From Streptomyces sp. S.PB5 (GTDB lineage: Bacteria > Actinomycetota > Actinomycetes > Streptomycetales > Streptomycetaceae), in NCBI RefSeq assembly GCF_030403745.1, contig NZ_JAQMWP010000014.1:236786-300785 (forward strand): a DNA stretch of 64,000 nucleotides. The letters run 5' to 3'. The position numbers and the translations under genes were made by a program. Positions 16,711 through 25,798 of the stretch are shown here, piece by piece. Each line of letters opens with the position of its first letter. The first letter of the stretch is position 1. Under the pieces are notes generated by a model. That model ran no database searches and was not told where the DNA came from. It saw only the letters and a list, made by a program, of their open reading frames with translations.

Positions 16711-17748
16711 TCAGAGCACCTTCTTGTCGGTCGTGCCGTCGGCCGGGGTGTCGTCGGTGTCGTCTGCGTCGTCCGCGTCGGCAACTGCTTCTGCGTCTGC
16801 GGTGGCGTCAGCGGCGTCGCCCGGGCCGGAAACGGAATTGTCCCCCGAGTTGCGGGGCGGATCGGCCGCCGGGGTGCCCTCCGGGTCCGTCTCCTCGACG
16901 AGCGGGCCTATGTCCTCCGGCTCCAGGTCCCATGGCTCGTCCTCGACCGGTGGGCGGCGCAGCAGTGCGATCGAGCCCGAGACGGTCGTCGCCTTGAGGC
17001 GGCCGCTGCCCGCTCCGAGACGGCCGGTGATGCGCTTGGCGCCCCACTGGCCGCCGACCCGCAGATCCTCGAAGGCGTTGGAGACCGTCCCGCTCGCGGT
17101 GTTCGCCTCCACCTCCGCGTCGGCCGGGTGGGGGAGCCGGATGGCGATCTCGCCGGAGACGCTGGTCAGGTTGATGTCGGTCGGGCGGCTCGTGGGGTCG
17201 AGATCGACGATCATCGAGCCGCTCACCGAGTCGGCCTTGACCGAGGAGCCCGCCTCGACCACGGTCAGGTCGCCGGAGACGGAGTTGAAGCGGAGGTCGC
17301 CGCGGAGGGCCTGTGCCTCCAGATTTCCCGAGACGGTGTCGGCGCGGACGGGGCCGGTGAGCCCGACCAGGGTGGTGTCACCGGTGACCCCCTTGACCTC
17401 CGCGTGGCCGTCGATCCCCGAGACCACGGCGGTGGCACCCACCACCCCGACCTCGACACGGGTGTCCGCCGGGACGGCCAGCGAGACCACGGCGCTGCGC
17501 CGCCAGCCCTTGCGGTCCAGCCACTTGAGGAAGCCCTTCCAGGGCAGGTCCTCGTAGGCGACGGTGAGGCTGCCGCCCTCCTGGGTCACGACGAGAGGCG
17601 GCCCGTCCAGCTCGGAGACCTCCAGGCGGGCGGAACCTTCGTCCGTGCCCACCACGTTCACCGTTCCGTTGACGATGCGCACATGCAGTCGGCTCACCGG
17701 CTCGTCGAATGTGAGCTTCCTCGGCTCCGACACGGACCACTCGGACAT
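16711..17748 (-). CDS. DUF4097 beta-repeat protein
   Basis: 345 residues from ATG 17748, eight bases after GGGGAGG. Most of the protein (about residues 20-270) is the repeating beta-helix of DUF4097, with recurring VSGDLTV, VSGSMIV, VSGEIAI and VSGSIAL turns. There is no signal peptide. The C terminus (about 280-345) is acidic and Ala/Asp-rich. These proteins are often encoded with PadR or anti-sigma genes and are linked to envelope-stress responses, but the biochemical role is unknown. It is the first gene of the PadR operon. Confidence 0.88.
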   Translation of the reverse strand: MSEWSVSEPRKLTFDEPVSRLHVRIVNGTVNVVGTDEGSARLEVSELDGPPLVVTQEGGSLTVAYEDLPWKGFLKWLDRKGWRRSAVVSLAVPADTRVEVGVVGATAVVSGIDGHAEVKGVTGDTTLVGLTGPVRADTVSGNLEAQALRGDLRFNSVSGDLTVVEAGSSVKADSVSGSMIVDLDPTSRPTDINLTSVSGEIAIRLPHPADAEVEANTASGTVSNAFEDLRVGGQWGAKRITGRLGAGSGRLKATTVSGSIALLRRPPVEDEPWDLEPEDIGPLVEETDPEGTPAADPPRNSGDNSVSGPGDAADATADAEAVADADDADDTDDTPADGTTDKKVL

Positions 17749-17778
17749 GGTGCAGACCTCCCCGTGACACCACACACG

Positions 17779-17814
17779 CCATATCGCGTCTTCCGCTATT
17801 CACGATATATCGCG
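17779..17814. promoter_or_regulatory. Probable PadR operator region
   Basis: Upstream of DUF4097 are two direct copies of ATATCGCG (17781-17788 and 17807-17814), and the second overlaps a perfect palindrome CGATATATCG at 17803-17812. AT-rich ATAT palindromes are typical PadR targets and stand out in this GC-rich DNA. The site lies 30-70 bp before the start codon, where a promoter is expected. Confidence 0.6.
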
Positions 17815-17899
17815 GCTTCGGAAAGTCAAGACACTCGTTCTGGGGATGTTCGCGGCTGCGGAAATGCCTGAAAGGGGTTGATCGTCCTAGCGTGTGAGC

Positions 17900-18769
17900 A
17901 TGTCGTCGACGGAACCTCCACCTCGTGGTGCCCCACGTCCCGGTGCCGCCCCACGCACCGGCCCCGCCCCCGGCGCCCTGCTGCTCTGCCGTGCGGAGCC
18001 CGAGTCCGTCGCGCCCGCCGCCCAACTGCTGCGCGAGCGCATGCTGCTCACCGGCGCGGGCGCGGAGTGGAGCGCCCTGGTCCCCGAGGGCAAGCCCTGG
18101 CGCACCGGCGACGAACCGGTCGACCGTGTCCTCACCGGCTGGGCCACGGCCCTCGCCGTCGGCGCCCCCTGGCCCGTCCTCGCCCTGTGGTGGGACGCCG
18201 ACCGCAGCGGCTACCTCCTCGCCTCCGGCTTCCGCCGCCCCGTCGGCTACATCTGGCTCGCCAACGGCACCCCGGCCGGCGAGGACGAGGCGATGCGCAC
18301 CTTCGCCGCCCGCCTGGGCCTCGACCCGGTCCTGGACGTGCAGTCGCTCGACGCCCTCACCAAGCCGGACCCGGCGGCCGACGCACGAGCCCGCCTCCGC
18401 GGCCTCCTCGCCGTCCTCACCCGCGCGGGTCTCACCCTCCCGACCGGCCTCGCCCCCGGCGAGCCCGCCGACCGCCTCCGCGAGGTGGCCCGCGTCCAGC
18501 CCGACGCCACCACCGTCGAATGGCCCGGCTGGCGCGACGCGGTCCGCGCGGAACTCGACGTCGTCGAAAGCAGCCGCCTCGGCCCCTGGCTCCCCTGGAC
18601 CGGCACCCCCAAGGCCCGCGCCCTGGCCGTCGCCCAGATGGCCGCGGGCCTCCCGCTCACCGCGTGGGGGCTACGACGCCGCAGCGGCGGCTGGGTGACC
18701 GCGGGGGCGCTGCTGCTGGCGCACGGGGTGCTGGGGCTGGCGTACGACCTCGCTCATCCCCGGGACTGA
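17900..18769 (+). CDS. Conserved hypothetical protein with C-terminal hydrophobic segment
   Basis: 289 residues from ATG 17900 (two in-frame codons upstream, GTG 17894 is an alternative start). A Pro-rich N terminus (to about residue 25) precedes an alpha/beta region (APGALLLCRAEPESVAPAAQ, VLALWWDADRSGYLLASGFRRP, WLANGTPAGEDEAM). The last 45 residues contain one or two hydrophobic stretches (WVTAGALLLAHGVLGLAYDL). I do not recognise the family. It is divergent from the PadR operon and 63 bp upstream of the DUF6104 gene. Confidence 0.75.
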   Translation: MSSTEPPPRGAPRPGAAPRTGPAPGALLLCRAEPESVAPAAQLLRERMLLTGAGAEWSALVPEGKPWRTGDEPVDRVLTGWATALAVGAPWPVLALWWDADRSGYLLASGFRRPVGYIWLANGTPAGEDEAMRTFAARLGLDPVLDVQSLDALTKPDPAADARARLRGLLAVLTRAGLTLPTGLAPGEPADRLREVARVQPDATTVEWPGWRDAVRAELDVVESSRLGPWLPWTGTPKARALAVAQMAAGLPLTAWGLRRRSGGWVTAGALLLAHGVLGLAYDLAHPRD

Positions 18770-18832
18770 CGTACGGCATACCCTGAGGGAGTAGGTCCCA
18801 GGGCAACCGCCCGTCCGTATCAGGAGCGAGAG

Positions 18833-19015
18833 TTGTACTTCACCGACCGTGGCATCGAAGAGCTGGAGAAGCGGCGCGGCGAGGAGGAGGTCACCTTCGA
18901 GTGGCTCGCCGAGCAGCTGCGGACGTTCGTCGATCTCAACCCGGACTTCGAGGTGCCGGTGGAGCGGCTGGCGACGTGGCTCGCGCGGCTGGACGACGAC
19001 GAGGACGACGAGTAG
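18833..19015 (+). CDS. DUF6104-like small acidic protein
   Basis: 60 residues from TTG 18833, preceded by CAGGAG. MYFTDRGIEELEKRRGEEEV is a near-invariant opening in Streptomyces orthologues as I remember them. The protein ends in a run of Asp/Glu (LDDDEDDE). It is soluble and probably helical, with no known function. The 3' end stops 12 bp from the convergent membrane protein gene. Confidence 0.85.
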   Translation: MYFTDRGIEELEKRRGEEEVTFEWLAEQLRTFVDLNPDFEVPVERLATWLARLDDDEDDE

Positions 19016-19027
19016 GGGTGGCGGGCC

Positions 19028-19618
19028 TCAGCCGGTCTCACCGGGCGGCGGCAGGTAGCGCCGCCGCCCCATCGGCTCGGTGACCAGCCGGAAGCCGGCT
19101 GCCTCCAGCTCGGTGGCGATGCGTGCGTTGGCACGTCGGCTGTAGAAGGAGCCGACGGCGACGAGGGCCATCAGCGCGGCCCAGACGGCCGCGCCGATGC
19201 CGAGGCCGGCTTTCACGGCCAGCGGCATGCACAGGAAGCTGAACGCGAACACCGCGATGCCGATCCTCTGCTTCTCGGTGAGCTGGTTGGTCATGTCGAA
19301 CTGGATCCGGGCCTTGAGCACGTCGATCGCACGGGAATCCAGCGGCGGCAGCGCGCCCCCGGAGGCGGCGTCCGGGTACCGCGACCAGTTCTCCGCCGCC
19401 CGCGCGCGGGCCTGCGGGCTCAGGTCCGGGGCGAGGTGGACCACGACCTTCCGGCCGTTCAGCCCCGCCTGCCCGGTGTCCCGGTAGACGTACCCGAACT
19501 GCTCGGCGTAGAAGGCGAGCTGGGCGAGCCCTCTGGCGGTCGCCAGGCCCGCGGAGGCCTCGACGGGCTCACCGCTGCCCGTCCGGCGCAGCATCTTGTG
19601 TATGTGGCGCTTGCTCAT
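19028..19618 (-). CDS. Membrane protein with two central transmembrane segments
   Basis: 196 residues from ATG 19618; an ATG two codons upstream (19624) is also in frame. The N-terminal half is soluble (RGLAQLAFYAEQFGYVYRDT, VVVHLAPDLSPQARARA). Two adjacent hydrophobic segments follow at about residues 118-160 (IGIAVFAFSFLCMPLAV and IGAAVWAALMALVAVGSF), then a basic tail. No family was recognised. It is downstream of kgd on the same strand but separated from it by a terminator hairpin. Confidence 0.75.
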   Translation of the reverse strand: MSKRHIHKMLRRTGSGEPVEASAGLATARGLAQLAFYAEQFGYVYRDTGQAGLNGRKVVVHLAPDLSPQARARAAENWSRYPDAASGGALPPLDSRAIDVLKARIQFDMTNQLTEKQRIGIAVFAFSFLCMPLAVKAGLGIGAAVWAALMALVAVGSFYSRRANARIATELEAAGFRLVTEPMGRRRYLPPPGETG

Positions 19619-19636
19619 GAACACACCCCGTAGCGG

Positions 19637-19671
19637 GAAGGGCCCGGCCCCTGGACGGGGTCGGGCCCTTC
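19637..19671 (-). terminator. Terminator hairpin of kgd
   Basis: A 15-bp stem (19637-19651 with 19657-19671, one wobble pair) has a 5-nt loop and lies 26 bp after the kgd stop. No T run follows in the kgd direction. Confidence 0.8.
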
Positions 19672-19696
19672 TGCAATCGATCAGCTGTGCCGAGGC

Positions 19697-22600
19697 CTAC
19701 GCCTCGAACACCTCACGCACCAGCTGCTCCTGCTCGGCCTGGTGACGCTTGGCCGAACCCACCGCCGGAGACGAGGAGTGCGGGCGCGAGATGCGCCGCA
19801 GCCGCTCGCCGTGCGGGATGTCCGCGCCGACCGCCAGGTCCAGGTGGTCGATCAGGTTGAGGGCGATGAAGGGCCAGGCGCCCTGGTTCGCCGGCTCCTC
19901 CTGGGCCCACAGGTACTTCTCGGCGTTCGGGTACTTGGCGATCTCGGCCTGGAGCTCGGCACCCGGGAGCGGGTACAGGCGCTCGATGCGGATGATCGCC
20001 GTGTCCGTGATGCCGCGCTTCTGACGCTCGGCCTCCAGGTCGTAGTACAGCTTGCCCGCCACGAAGACGACCTTGCGGACCGCGGACGGGTCCACGGACG
20101 CGTCGCCGATGACCGGGCGGAACTGACCCGACGTGAACTCCTCCGTCTTCGACGCGGCGGCCTTGAGGCGCAGCATCGACTTCGGGGTGAAGACCACCAG
20201 CGGCTTGTGGTGCGGGTTGTGCACCTGCCACCGCAGGAGGTGGAAATAGTTCGAGGGGAGCGTCGGCATCGCTACCGTCATGTTGTTCTGCGCGCAGAGC
20301 TGGAGGAAGCGCTCGACACGGGCCGAGGAGTGGTCCGGGCCCTGGCCCTCGTAGCCGTGGGGGAGGAGCAGCACGACACCGCTCGTCTGGCCCCACTTCT
20401 GCTCCGCCGCCGAGATGTACTCGTCGACCACGGTCTGCGCGCCGTTGACGAAGTCACCGAACTGCGCCTCCCACATCACGAGCGCGTCGGGGCGGGCCAG
20501 CGAGTAGCCGTACTCGAAGCCCATGACCGCGTACTCGGAGAGCAGGGAGTTGTAGACGTTGTAGCGGGCCTGGTCCTCGGCGAGGTACTGGAGCGGGGTG
20601 TGCTCCTCGCCCGTCTCGCGGTTGATGAGGACCGCGTGGCGCTGGCCGAAGGTGCCGCGCTGGGAGTCCTGGCCCGACAGCCGGACCGGGGTGCCCTCCA
20701 GCAGGAGCGAACCGACGGCGAGGGTCTCGCCCATGCCCCAGTCGATCGTCCCGTCCTCGACCATCGTCGCCCGGCGCTGCAGCTGCGGCAGCAGACGCGG
20801 GTGGACGTGGAAGGTGTCGGGGATGTTGACCTGGGACTCGGCGATCCGCTTGACGACCTCCGTGGAGATCGCGGTGTTCACGGCGACCGGGAACTCCGCC
20901 TGCGGGTCCGAGATCGGGCCCTCGGCCGGCTGGGCCGTGATGGCCTCGCGGACCTCGGTGAAGACCTTCTCCAGCTGGCCCTGGTAGTCCTGCAGCGCCT
21001 GCTCGGCCTCTTCCAGGGTGATGTCGCCGCGACCGATGAGGGACTCGGTGTAGAGCTTGCGCACCGAGCGCTTCTTGTCGATCAGGTCGTACATCAGCGG
21101 CTGGGTGAACGCCGGGTTGTCCGACTCGTTGTGCCCGCGGCGGCGGTAGCAGATGAGGTCGATGACCACATCCTTGTTGAACGCCTGGCGGAACTCGAAG
21201 GCGAGACGGGCCACGCGGACCACGGCCTCCGGGTCGTCGCCGTTCACGTGGAAGATCGGGGCCTCGATCATCCGCGCCACGTCGGTGGCGTACATCGACG
21301 AGCGGGAGGACTCCGGCGCCGCCGTGAAGCCGACCTGGTTGTTGATGACGATGTGGACCGTGCCGCCGGTGCGGTAGCCGCGCAGCTGCGACATGTTCAG
21401 GGTCTCGGCCACCACGCCCTGGCCCGCGAAGGCCGCGTCACCGTGCAGGGCGACCGGCAGGACGGTGAAGTCCGTGCCGCCCTTGTTGATGATGTCCTGC
21501 TTGGCGCGGGCGATGCCCTCGATGACCGGGTCGACCGTCTCCAGGTGGGAGGGGTTCGCGGCCAGCGAGACGGTGATCTGCTCGCCGTCCAGGCCCGTGA
21601 AGGTGCCCTGGGCGCCCAGGTGGTACTTCACGTCGCCGGAGCCGTGCATCGACTTCGGGTCGAGGTTGCCCTCGAACTCGCGGAAGATCTGGGCGTACGA
21701 CTTGCCGACGATGTTGGCGAGGACGTTCAGCCGGCCGCGGTGGGCCATGCCGATGACGACCTCGTCCAGGCGCGACTCGGCCGCGCTGTCGATGACCGCG
21801 TCCAGCAGCGGGATGACGGACTCGCCGCCCTCCAGGGAGAAGCGCTTCTGGCCGACGTACTTCGTCTGCAGGAAGGTCTCGAAGGCCTCCGCCGCGTTCA
21901 GGCGGCGCAGGATGCGCAGCTGCTCCTCGCGCTCCGGCTTGGAGTGCGGGCGCTCGATGCGGTCCTGGATCCACTTGCGCTGCTTGGGGTCCTGGATGTG
22001 CATGAACTCGACGCCGGTGGTGCGGCAGTACGAGTCGCGCAGCACGCCGAGGATGTCGCGCAGCTTCATCAGGGACTTGCCCGCGAAGCCGCCGACCGCG
22101 AACTCGCGCTCCAGGTCCCACAGGGTGAGGCCGTGCTCGGTGATGTCGAGGTCGGGGTGCTTGCGCTGGCGGTACTCCAGCGGGTCGGTGTCGGCCATGA
22201 CGTGGCCGCGGACCCGGTAGGAGTGGATCAGCTCGAAGACGCGCGCGGCCTTGGTGACGTCGTCGTCGTGCGACGCGTCGATGTCCTTGAGCCAGCGGAC
22301 CGGCTCGTAGGGGATGCGCAGGGCCTCGAAGATGTCGTCGTAGAAGCCGCCCTCGCCGAGGAGGAAGTTCGCGACGATCCGCAGGAACTCGCCGGAGGCG
22401 GCGCCCTGGATGACCCGGTGGTCGTAGGTCGACGTGAGCGTCATGACCTTCGAGATGCCGAGCTTGTTCAGGGTGTCCTGGCTGGTGCCCTGGAACTCCG
22501 CCGGGTAGTCCATGGAGCCGACGCCCATGATGACCGACTGGCCGGGCATCAGACGCGGCACGGAGTGGACGGTGCCGAGGCCGCCGGGGTTGGTCAGGGA

Positions 22601-23497
22601 GACCGTGACACCGGAGAAGTCGTCCATCGTCAGCTTGCCGTCGCGGGCGCGGCGGACGATGTCCTCGTAGGCCTGCCAGAACTCGAAGAAGTTCAGCGTC
22701 TCGGCCTTCTTGATGCCCGCGACGACCAGCTGGCGGTCGCCGTTGGGCTTCACCAGGTCGATGGCGAGGCCGAAGTTCACGTGGTCGGGCTTGACCAGGG
22801 TCGGCTTGCCGTCCTTCTCCGCGTAGGAGTAGTTCATCGACGGCATGGCCTTGATCGCCTGCACCATCGCGTAGCCGATCAGGTGCGTGAAGGAGATCTT
22901 CCCGCCCCGGGCGCGCTTCAGGTGGTTGTTGATCACGATGCGGTTGTCGAAGAGCAGCTTCACCGGGACGGCGCGCACGGACGTGGCCGTGGGCATCTCC
23001 AGCGAGGCGTTCATGTTCTTCGCGACCGCGGCGGCGGGGCCGCGCAGCGTGACCAGCTCGGGGCCCTCCGCGGCGGCGGCGGCCGGCTCGGCCTTGGGCT
23101 TGGCCGCGGCGGGCTTCGCAGCGGCCGGAGCCGGAGCGGCGGCCGGGGCGGCCTTCGCGGGCGCCGCAGGCGCGGCGGCGGGCTGCGCGGCCGCAGGGGC
23201 CGCGGGAGCCGGCGCAGGCACCGAGGGCGCCGCAGGAGCCGCGGGGGCGGCGGGAGCCGCCGGAGCCGGGGCGGCAGGGGCCGGAGCAGCAGCCGCAGCC
23301 GGGGCGGCAGCGCCCGGCTTGTAATCGGCGAAGAAGTCCCACCAGGCTCGGTCTACCGAATTCGGGTCCTGGAGGTACTGCTGATAGATCTCGTCGACGA
23401 GCCACTCATTGGGACCGAACGCCGCAGCGGGGTTCTTGCCCGCTGCTTGGTCGGTGTCGGTCGAGATGCTCGAGTTACTGGGGGACTGTGGCGACAC
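19697..23497 (-). CDS. kgd: Multifunctional 2-oxoglutarate decarboxylase/dehydrogenase E1-E2 enzyme
   Basis: 1266 residues from GTG 23497, which has GAAGAGGG upstream; GTG 23524 lacks a site. The order fits Kgd/OdhA: an N-terminal E1-type helix (FGPNEWLVDEIYQQYLQDPNSV), an Ala/Pro linker (about 50-125), an E2 succinyltransferase-like catalytic domain (about 130-350, with DHRVIQGAASGEFL), then the thiamine-diphosphate E1 domain to the end (GMAHRGRLNVLANI, GDAAFAGQGVVAETLNMS). There is no lipoyl domain. In actinobacteria this protein links E1 to the pyruvate dehydrogenase E2/E3 and is inhibited by FHA proteins such as GarA/OdhI. Confidence 0.96.
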   Translation of the reverse strand: MSPQSPSNSSISTDTDQAAGKNPAAAFGPNEWLVDEIYQQYLQDPNSVDRAWWDFFADYKPGAAAPAAAAAPAPAAPAPAAPAAPAAPAAPSVPAPAPAAPAAAQPAAAPAAPAKAAPAAAPAPAAAKPAAAKPKAEPAAAAAEGPELVTLRGPAAAVAKNMNASLEMPTATSVRAVPVKLLFDNRIVINNHLKRARGGKISFTHLIGYAMVQAIKAMPSMNYSYAEKDGKPTLVKPDHVNFGLAIDLVKPNGDRQLVVAGIKKAETLNFFEFWQAYEDIVRRARDGKLTMDDFSGVTVSLTNPGGLGTVHSVPRLMPGQSVIMGVGSMDYPAEFQGTSQDTLNKLGISKVMTLTSTYDHRVIQGAASGEFLRIVANFLLGEGGFYDDIFEALRIPYEPVRWLKDIDASHDDDVTKAARVFELIHSYRVRGHVMADTDPLEYRQRKHPDLDITEHGLTLWDLEREFAVGGFAGKSLMKLRDILGVLRDSYCRTTGVEFMHIQDPKQRKWIQDRIERPHSKPEREEQLRILRRLNAAEAFETFLQTKYVGQKRFSLEGGESVIPLLDAVIDSAAESRLDEVVIGMAHRGRLNVLANIVGKSYAQIFREFEGNLDPKSMHGSGDVKYHLGAQGTFTGLDGEQITVSLAANPSHLETVDPVIEGIARAKQDIINKGGTDFTVLPVALHGDAAFAGQGVVAETLNMSQLRGYRTGGTVHIVINNQVGFTAAPESSRSSMYATDVARMIEAPIFHVNGDDPEAVVRVARLAFEFRQAFNKDVVIDLICYRRRGHNESDNPAFTQPLMYDLIDKKRSVRKLYTESLIGRGDITLEEAEQALQDYQGQLEKVFTEVREAITAQPAEGPISDPQAEFPVAVNTAISTEVVKRIAESQVNIPDTFHVHPRLLPQLQRRATMVEDGTIDWGMGETLAVGSLLLEGTPVRLSGQDSQRGTFGQRHAVLINRETGEEHTPLQYLAEDQARYNVYNSLLSEYAVMGFEYGYSLARPDALVMWEAQFGDFVNGAQTVVDEYISAAEQKWGQTSGVVLLLPHGYEGQGPDHSSARVERFLQLCAQNNMTVAMPTLPSNYFHLLRWQVHNPHHKPLVVFTPKSMLRLKAAASKTEEFTSGQFRPVIGDASVDPSAVRKVVFVAGKLYYDLEAERQKRGITDTAIIRIERLYPLPGAELQAEIAKYPNAEKYLWAQEEPANQGAWPFIALNLIDHLDLAVGADIPHGERLRRISRPHSSSPAVGSAKRHQAEQEQLVREVFEA

Positions 23498-23799
23498 GGC
23501 GGCAACCGCCCTCTTCCGCTTCACAAGGTGATGGACAGCGGGAATAAAGGCTACGCCTCCCTGGCCGGGAAGGTCAGGCCGAGCAAGGTCATCGTCGCGT
23601 AAGTCACATCAGAAAGCGTGTTTCGGGGTCAGAAATGGCGGGAAACAAGCGTGGTTCCGCTTCTCACGGCCTGAGCTGGGAAGGGGTGAGCACGGCCCCG
23701 GACGCCGATGGCGCGGGCCTGTGGCCGAGCAGTGGCCGATCACACGTGTCCGTCAGTGCGGACAGGGGTGGATCTTGTGGCTCCGGTTCGAACTTTACG
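23498..23799. other. Intergenic region upstream of kgd
   Basis: 302 bp between the kinase stop and the kgd start, both on the minus strand. No gene is seen. It should hold the kgd promoter and leader, but I could not identify a convincing -35/-10 pair. A TTGACG on the minus strand near 23806-23811 lies just inside the kinase gene end and is too far upstream to be the only promoter. Confidence 0.5.
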
Positions 23800-24927
23800 T
23801 CAACTTGGCAAAGATGTAAGTCCCGGGAGGGTGACAAGAATCCGGCAACCACGATCGGATTCGGCCACGCCGATCCGGCCGCCGTGCAGATCCACCGCCC
23901 AGCGGGCGATCGCCAGGCCCAGGCCCGTACCGCCGTCGCTGCCCGGACCGTGCGGCCGGTTCACGGCCCCCCGGTTGAACCGCTCGAAGACGCGGTGCCA
24001 CTCCGAGCGCGGAATGCCGGGGCCCTCGTCGAGAACCTCCAGCTCCAGCGAGTCCGGCAGGGCCCCGCGCCGGGCCTTCACCGTCACCCGCCCGTGCGGC
24101 GGGCTGTGCTTGACCGCGTTGTCGATCAGATTGGCCACGACCTGGTGGATCCGCTCCGGGTCCGCGTTCGCGGTCAGCTCCGGCGGGGACACGTCGAGGT
24201 GCAGATGCACGTCGGTGCGCGTGTGGCTGCCGGACCCGGAAGCCATGCCCGCGCGCGAGGAGGCGACCATGTTGGCCTCCTTCAGCACGCCCGACAGATA
24301 GGGCCACACCTCGAAGCGGCGCGTCTTCAGCGGTACGACGCCGTTGTCCAGGCGGGAGAGGTCGAGCAGCGTCTCGACCAGCCGGCCCAGGCGCTCGGTC
24401 TGCTTGAGCGCGGTGCGCATCGTCTCGGGGTCCGCGGGCGAGACCCCGTCCACGATGTTCTCCAGCACCGCCCGCAGCCCCGCGATGGGGGTGCGCAGCT
24501 CGTGGGAGACATTCGCCACGAGCTCCTTGCGCTGCTGCTCCTGGGCCTCCAGGTCGTCGGCCATCCGGTTGATGGTCTCGGCGAGGTCGCCCAGCTCGTC
24601 CCGGCGGTTCTCGCGCACCCGGCGGGTGTAGTCGCCGTGCGAGATGGAGCGGGCGACCGCGTTCATCTCGTCCAGCGGAGCCGTGAGCGAGTGCGCCACG
24701 AACTGCGTGATGAGCAGTGTGGCGATCATCGAGAACACCGTGATGAAGCGCAGTTCCGTCTGGGTCTGCACCGCGATCATCGACAGGCCCGTCGTGATCA
24801 GGACCGAGGTGACGACGAGCGCCCCCAGCTTGGTCTTGATCGAGAACGGGCGCACGCTGCCCCAGGACTCGCCCGAGCCCTTCCGCTGTTCCCCGGGGCC
24901 TCTCCGTCCGGCCGGACCGCCGCTCAT
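23800..24927 (-). CDS. Two-component sensor histidine kinase
   Basis: 375 residues from ATG 24927, overlapping the regulator stop by four bases. One or two membrane segments lie at about 35-85 with almost no extracytoplasmic loop (QTQTELRF), so signal sensing is likely within or near the membrane. A HAMP domain (APLDEMNAVARSISHGDYTRRV) follows, then the H-box VSHELRTPIAGLRAVLENI, N-box LIDNAVKHSP and G-boxes GPGIP and GTGLGLAIA. The partner is the OmpR-type regulator directly upstream in the operon. The signal is unknown. Confidence 0.93.
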   Translation of the reverse strand: MSGGPAGRRGPGEQRKGSGESWGSVRPFSIKTKLGALVVTSVLITTGLSMIAVQTQTELRFITVFSMIATLLITQFVAHSLTAPLDEMNAVARSISHGDYTRRVRENRRDELGDLAETINRMADDLEAQEQQRKELVANVSHELRTPIAGLRAVLENIVDGVSPADPETMRTALKQTERLGRLVETLLDLSRLDNGVVPLKTRRFEVWPYLSGVLKEANMVASSRAGMASGSGSHTRTDVHLHLDVSPPELTANADPERIHQVVANLIDNAVKHSPPHGRVTVKARRGALPDSLELEVLDEGPGIPRSEWHRVFERFNRGAVNRPHGPGSDGGTGLGLAIARWAVDLHGGRIGVAESDRGCRILVTLPGLTSLPS

Positions 24928-25664
24928 GGCGTCGGCGTCTCCAGGGCGTAGCCCACGCCGTGCACCGTGCGGATCCGCTCGGCACCGATCTTCCGGCGCA
25001 GCGCCTTGATGTGGCTGTCGACCGTGCGGGTGCCGGAGGCGTCCGCCCAGTCCCACACCTCGGCGAGCAGCTGCTCACGGGAGAGGACCGCGCGCGGGGT
25101 GTTCGCCAGGCACACCAGGAGGTCGAACTCGGTGGGGGTGAGGTGAACATCCTCACTCCGGACCCGCACCCGGCGCTGCGCGTGGTCGATCTCCAGCTCG
25201 CCGAGGCGCAGGATGCCGCTTCTGGGCGTGGCGGCGGCCAGGGCCGCCCGCTCCACGCGCCGCAGCAGGACGTGCACCCGCGCCGCGAGCTCCCGCATCG
25301 AGAACGGCTTGGTCATGTAGTCGTCGGCGCCGACCCCGAGCCCGACCAGCATGTCGGTCTCGTCGTCGCGCGCGGTGAGCATCAGCACCGGCACCGGACG
25401 GGCGGCCTGCACACGCCGGCAGACCTCCAGACCGTCGAAGCCGGGCAGCATGATGTCGAGGATCAGCAGATCGGGCTGCCAGGCCTCGGCCGTGTCGACC
25501 GCCGCCGGACCGTCGCCCGCGGTTTGCACGAGGAATCCCTCGGCACGCAGACGGGTCGCGATGGCCTCCACGATCGTCGGGTCGTCCTCGACCACCAGCA
25601 CCCGCCGCTGTGCGCCGGGAGTGGCCGTAGCCGTGCCGTTGTGGGAGGTGTGTGTCTGCTCCAT
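24924..25664 (-). CDS. OmpR/PhoB-family response regulator
   Basis: 246 residues from ATG 25664. The receiver domain (about 20-135) shows VVEDD, the phosphorylation site LLILDIMLPGFDG, MLTARD and the lysine in MTKPFS. The winged-helix output domain (about 150-245) includes HLTPTEFDLLVCLAN and TVDSHIKALRRKIG. It is the first gene of the kinase operon and probably autoregulated, as is common for this class. It lies just upstream of kgd, but no regulatory link is shown by the sequence. Confidence 0.94.
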   Translation of the reverse strand: MEQTHTSHNGTATATPGAQRRVLVVEDDPTIVEAIATRLRAEGFLVQTAGDGPAAVDTAEAWQPDLLILDIMLPGFDGLEVCRRVQAARPVPVLMLTARDDETDMLVGLGVGADDYMTKPFSMRELAARVHVLLRRVERAALAAATPRSGILRLGELEIDHAQRRVRVRSEDVHLTPTEFDLLVCLANTPRAVLSREQLLAEVWDWADASGTRTVDSHIKALRRKIGAERIRTVHGVGYALETPTP

Positions 25665-25798
25665 CGCCCGCCCCAAGGGTTGCTTTCCGGAATCAGTGGG
25701 GTGATCCCGCTTACTGGCTTGTGCCTGTGCATGCTTGCGATTGACGCTTGAATGATCTGCGCCAGGGAAGCAGAGTACGGGGAGTCACCACGCCACGG

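Noticed and set aside
19742..23602. 1286-codon open frame on the plus strand opposite kgd
   Set aside because: It is exactly antisense to a well-supported gene; the composition (Arg/Val/Leu/Gly-rich with no motifs) is what high-GC third-position bias produces.
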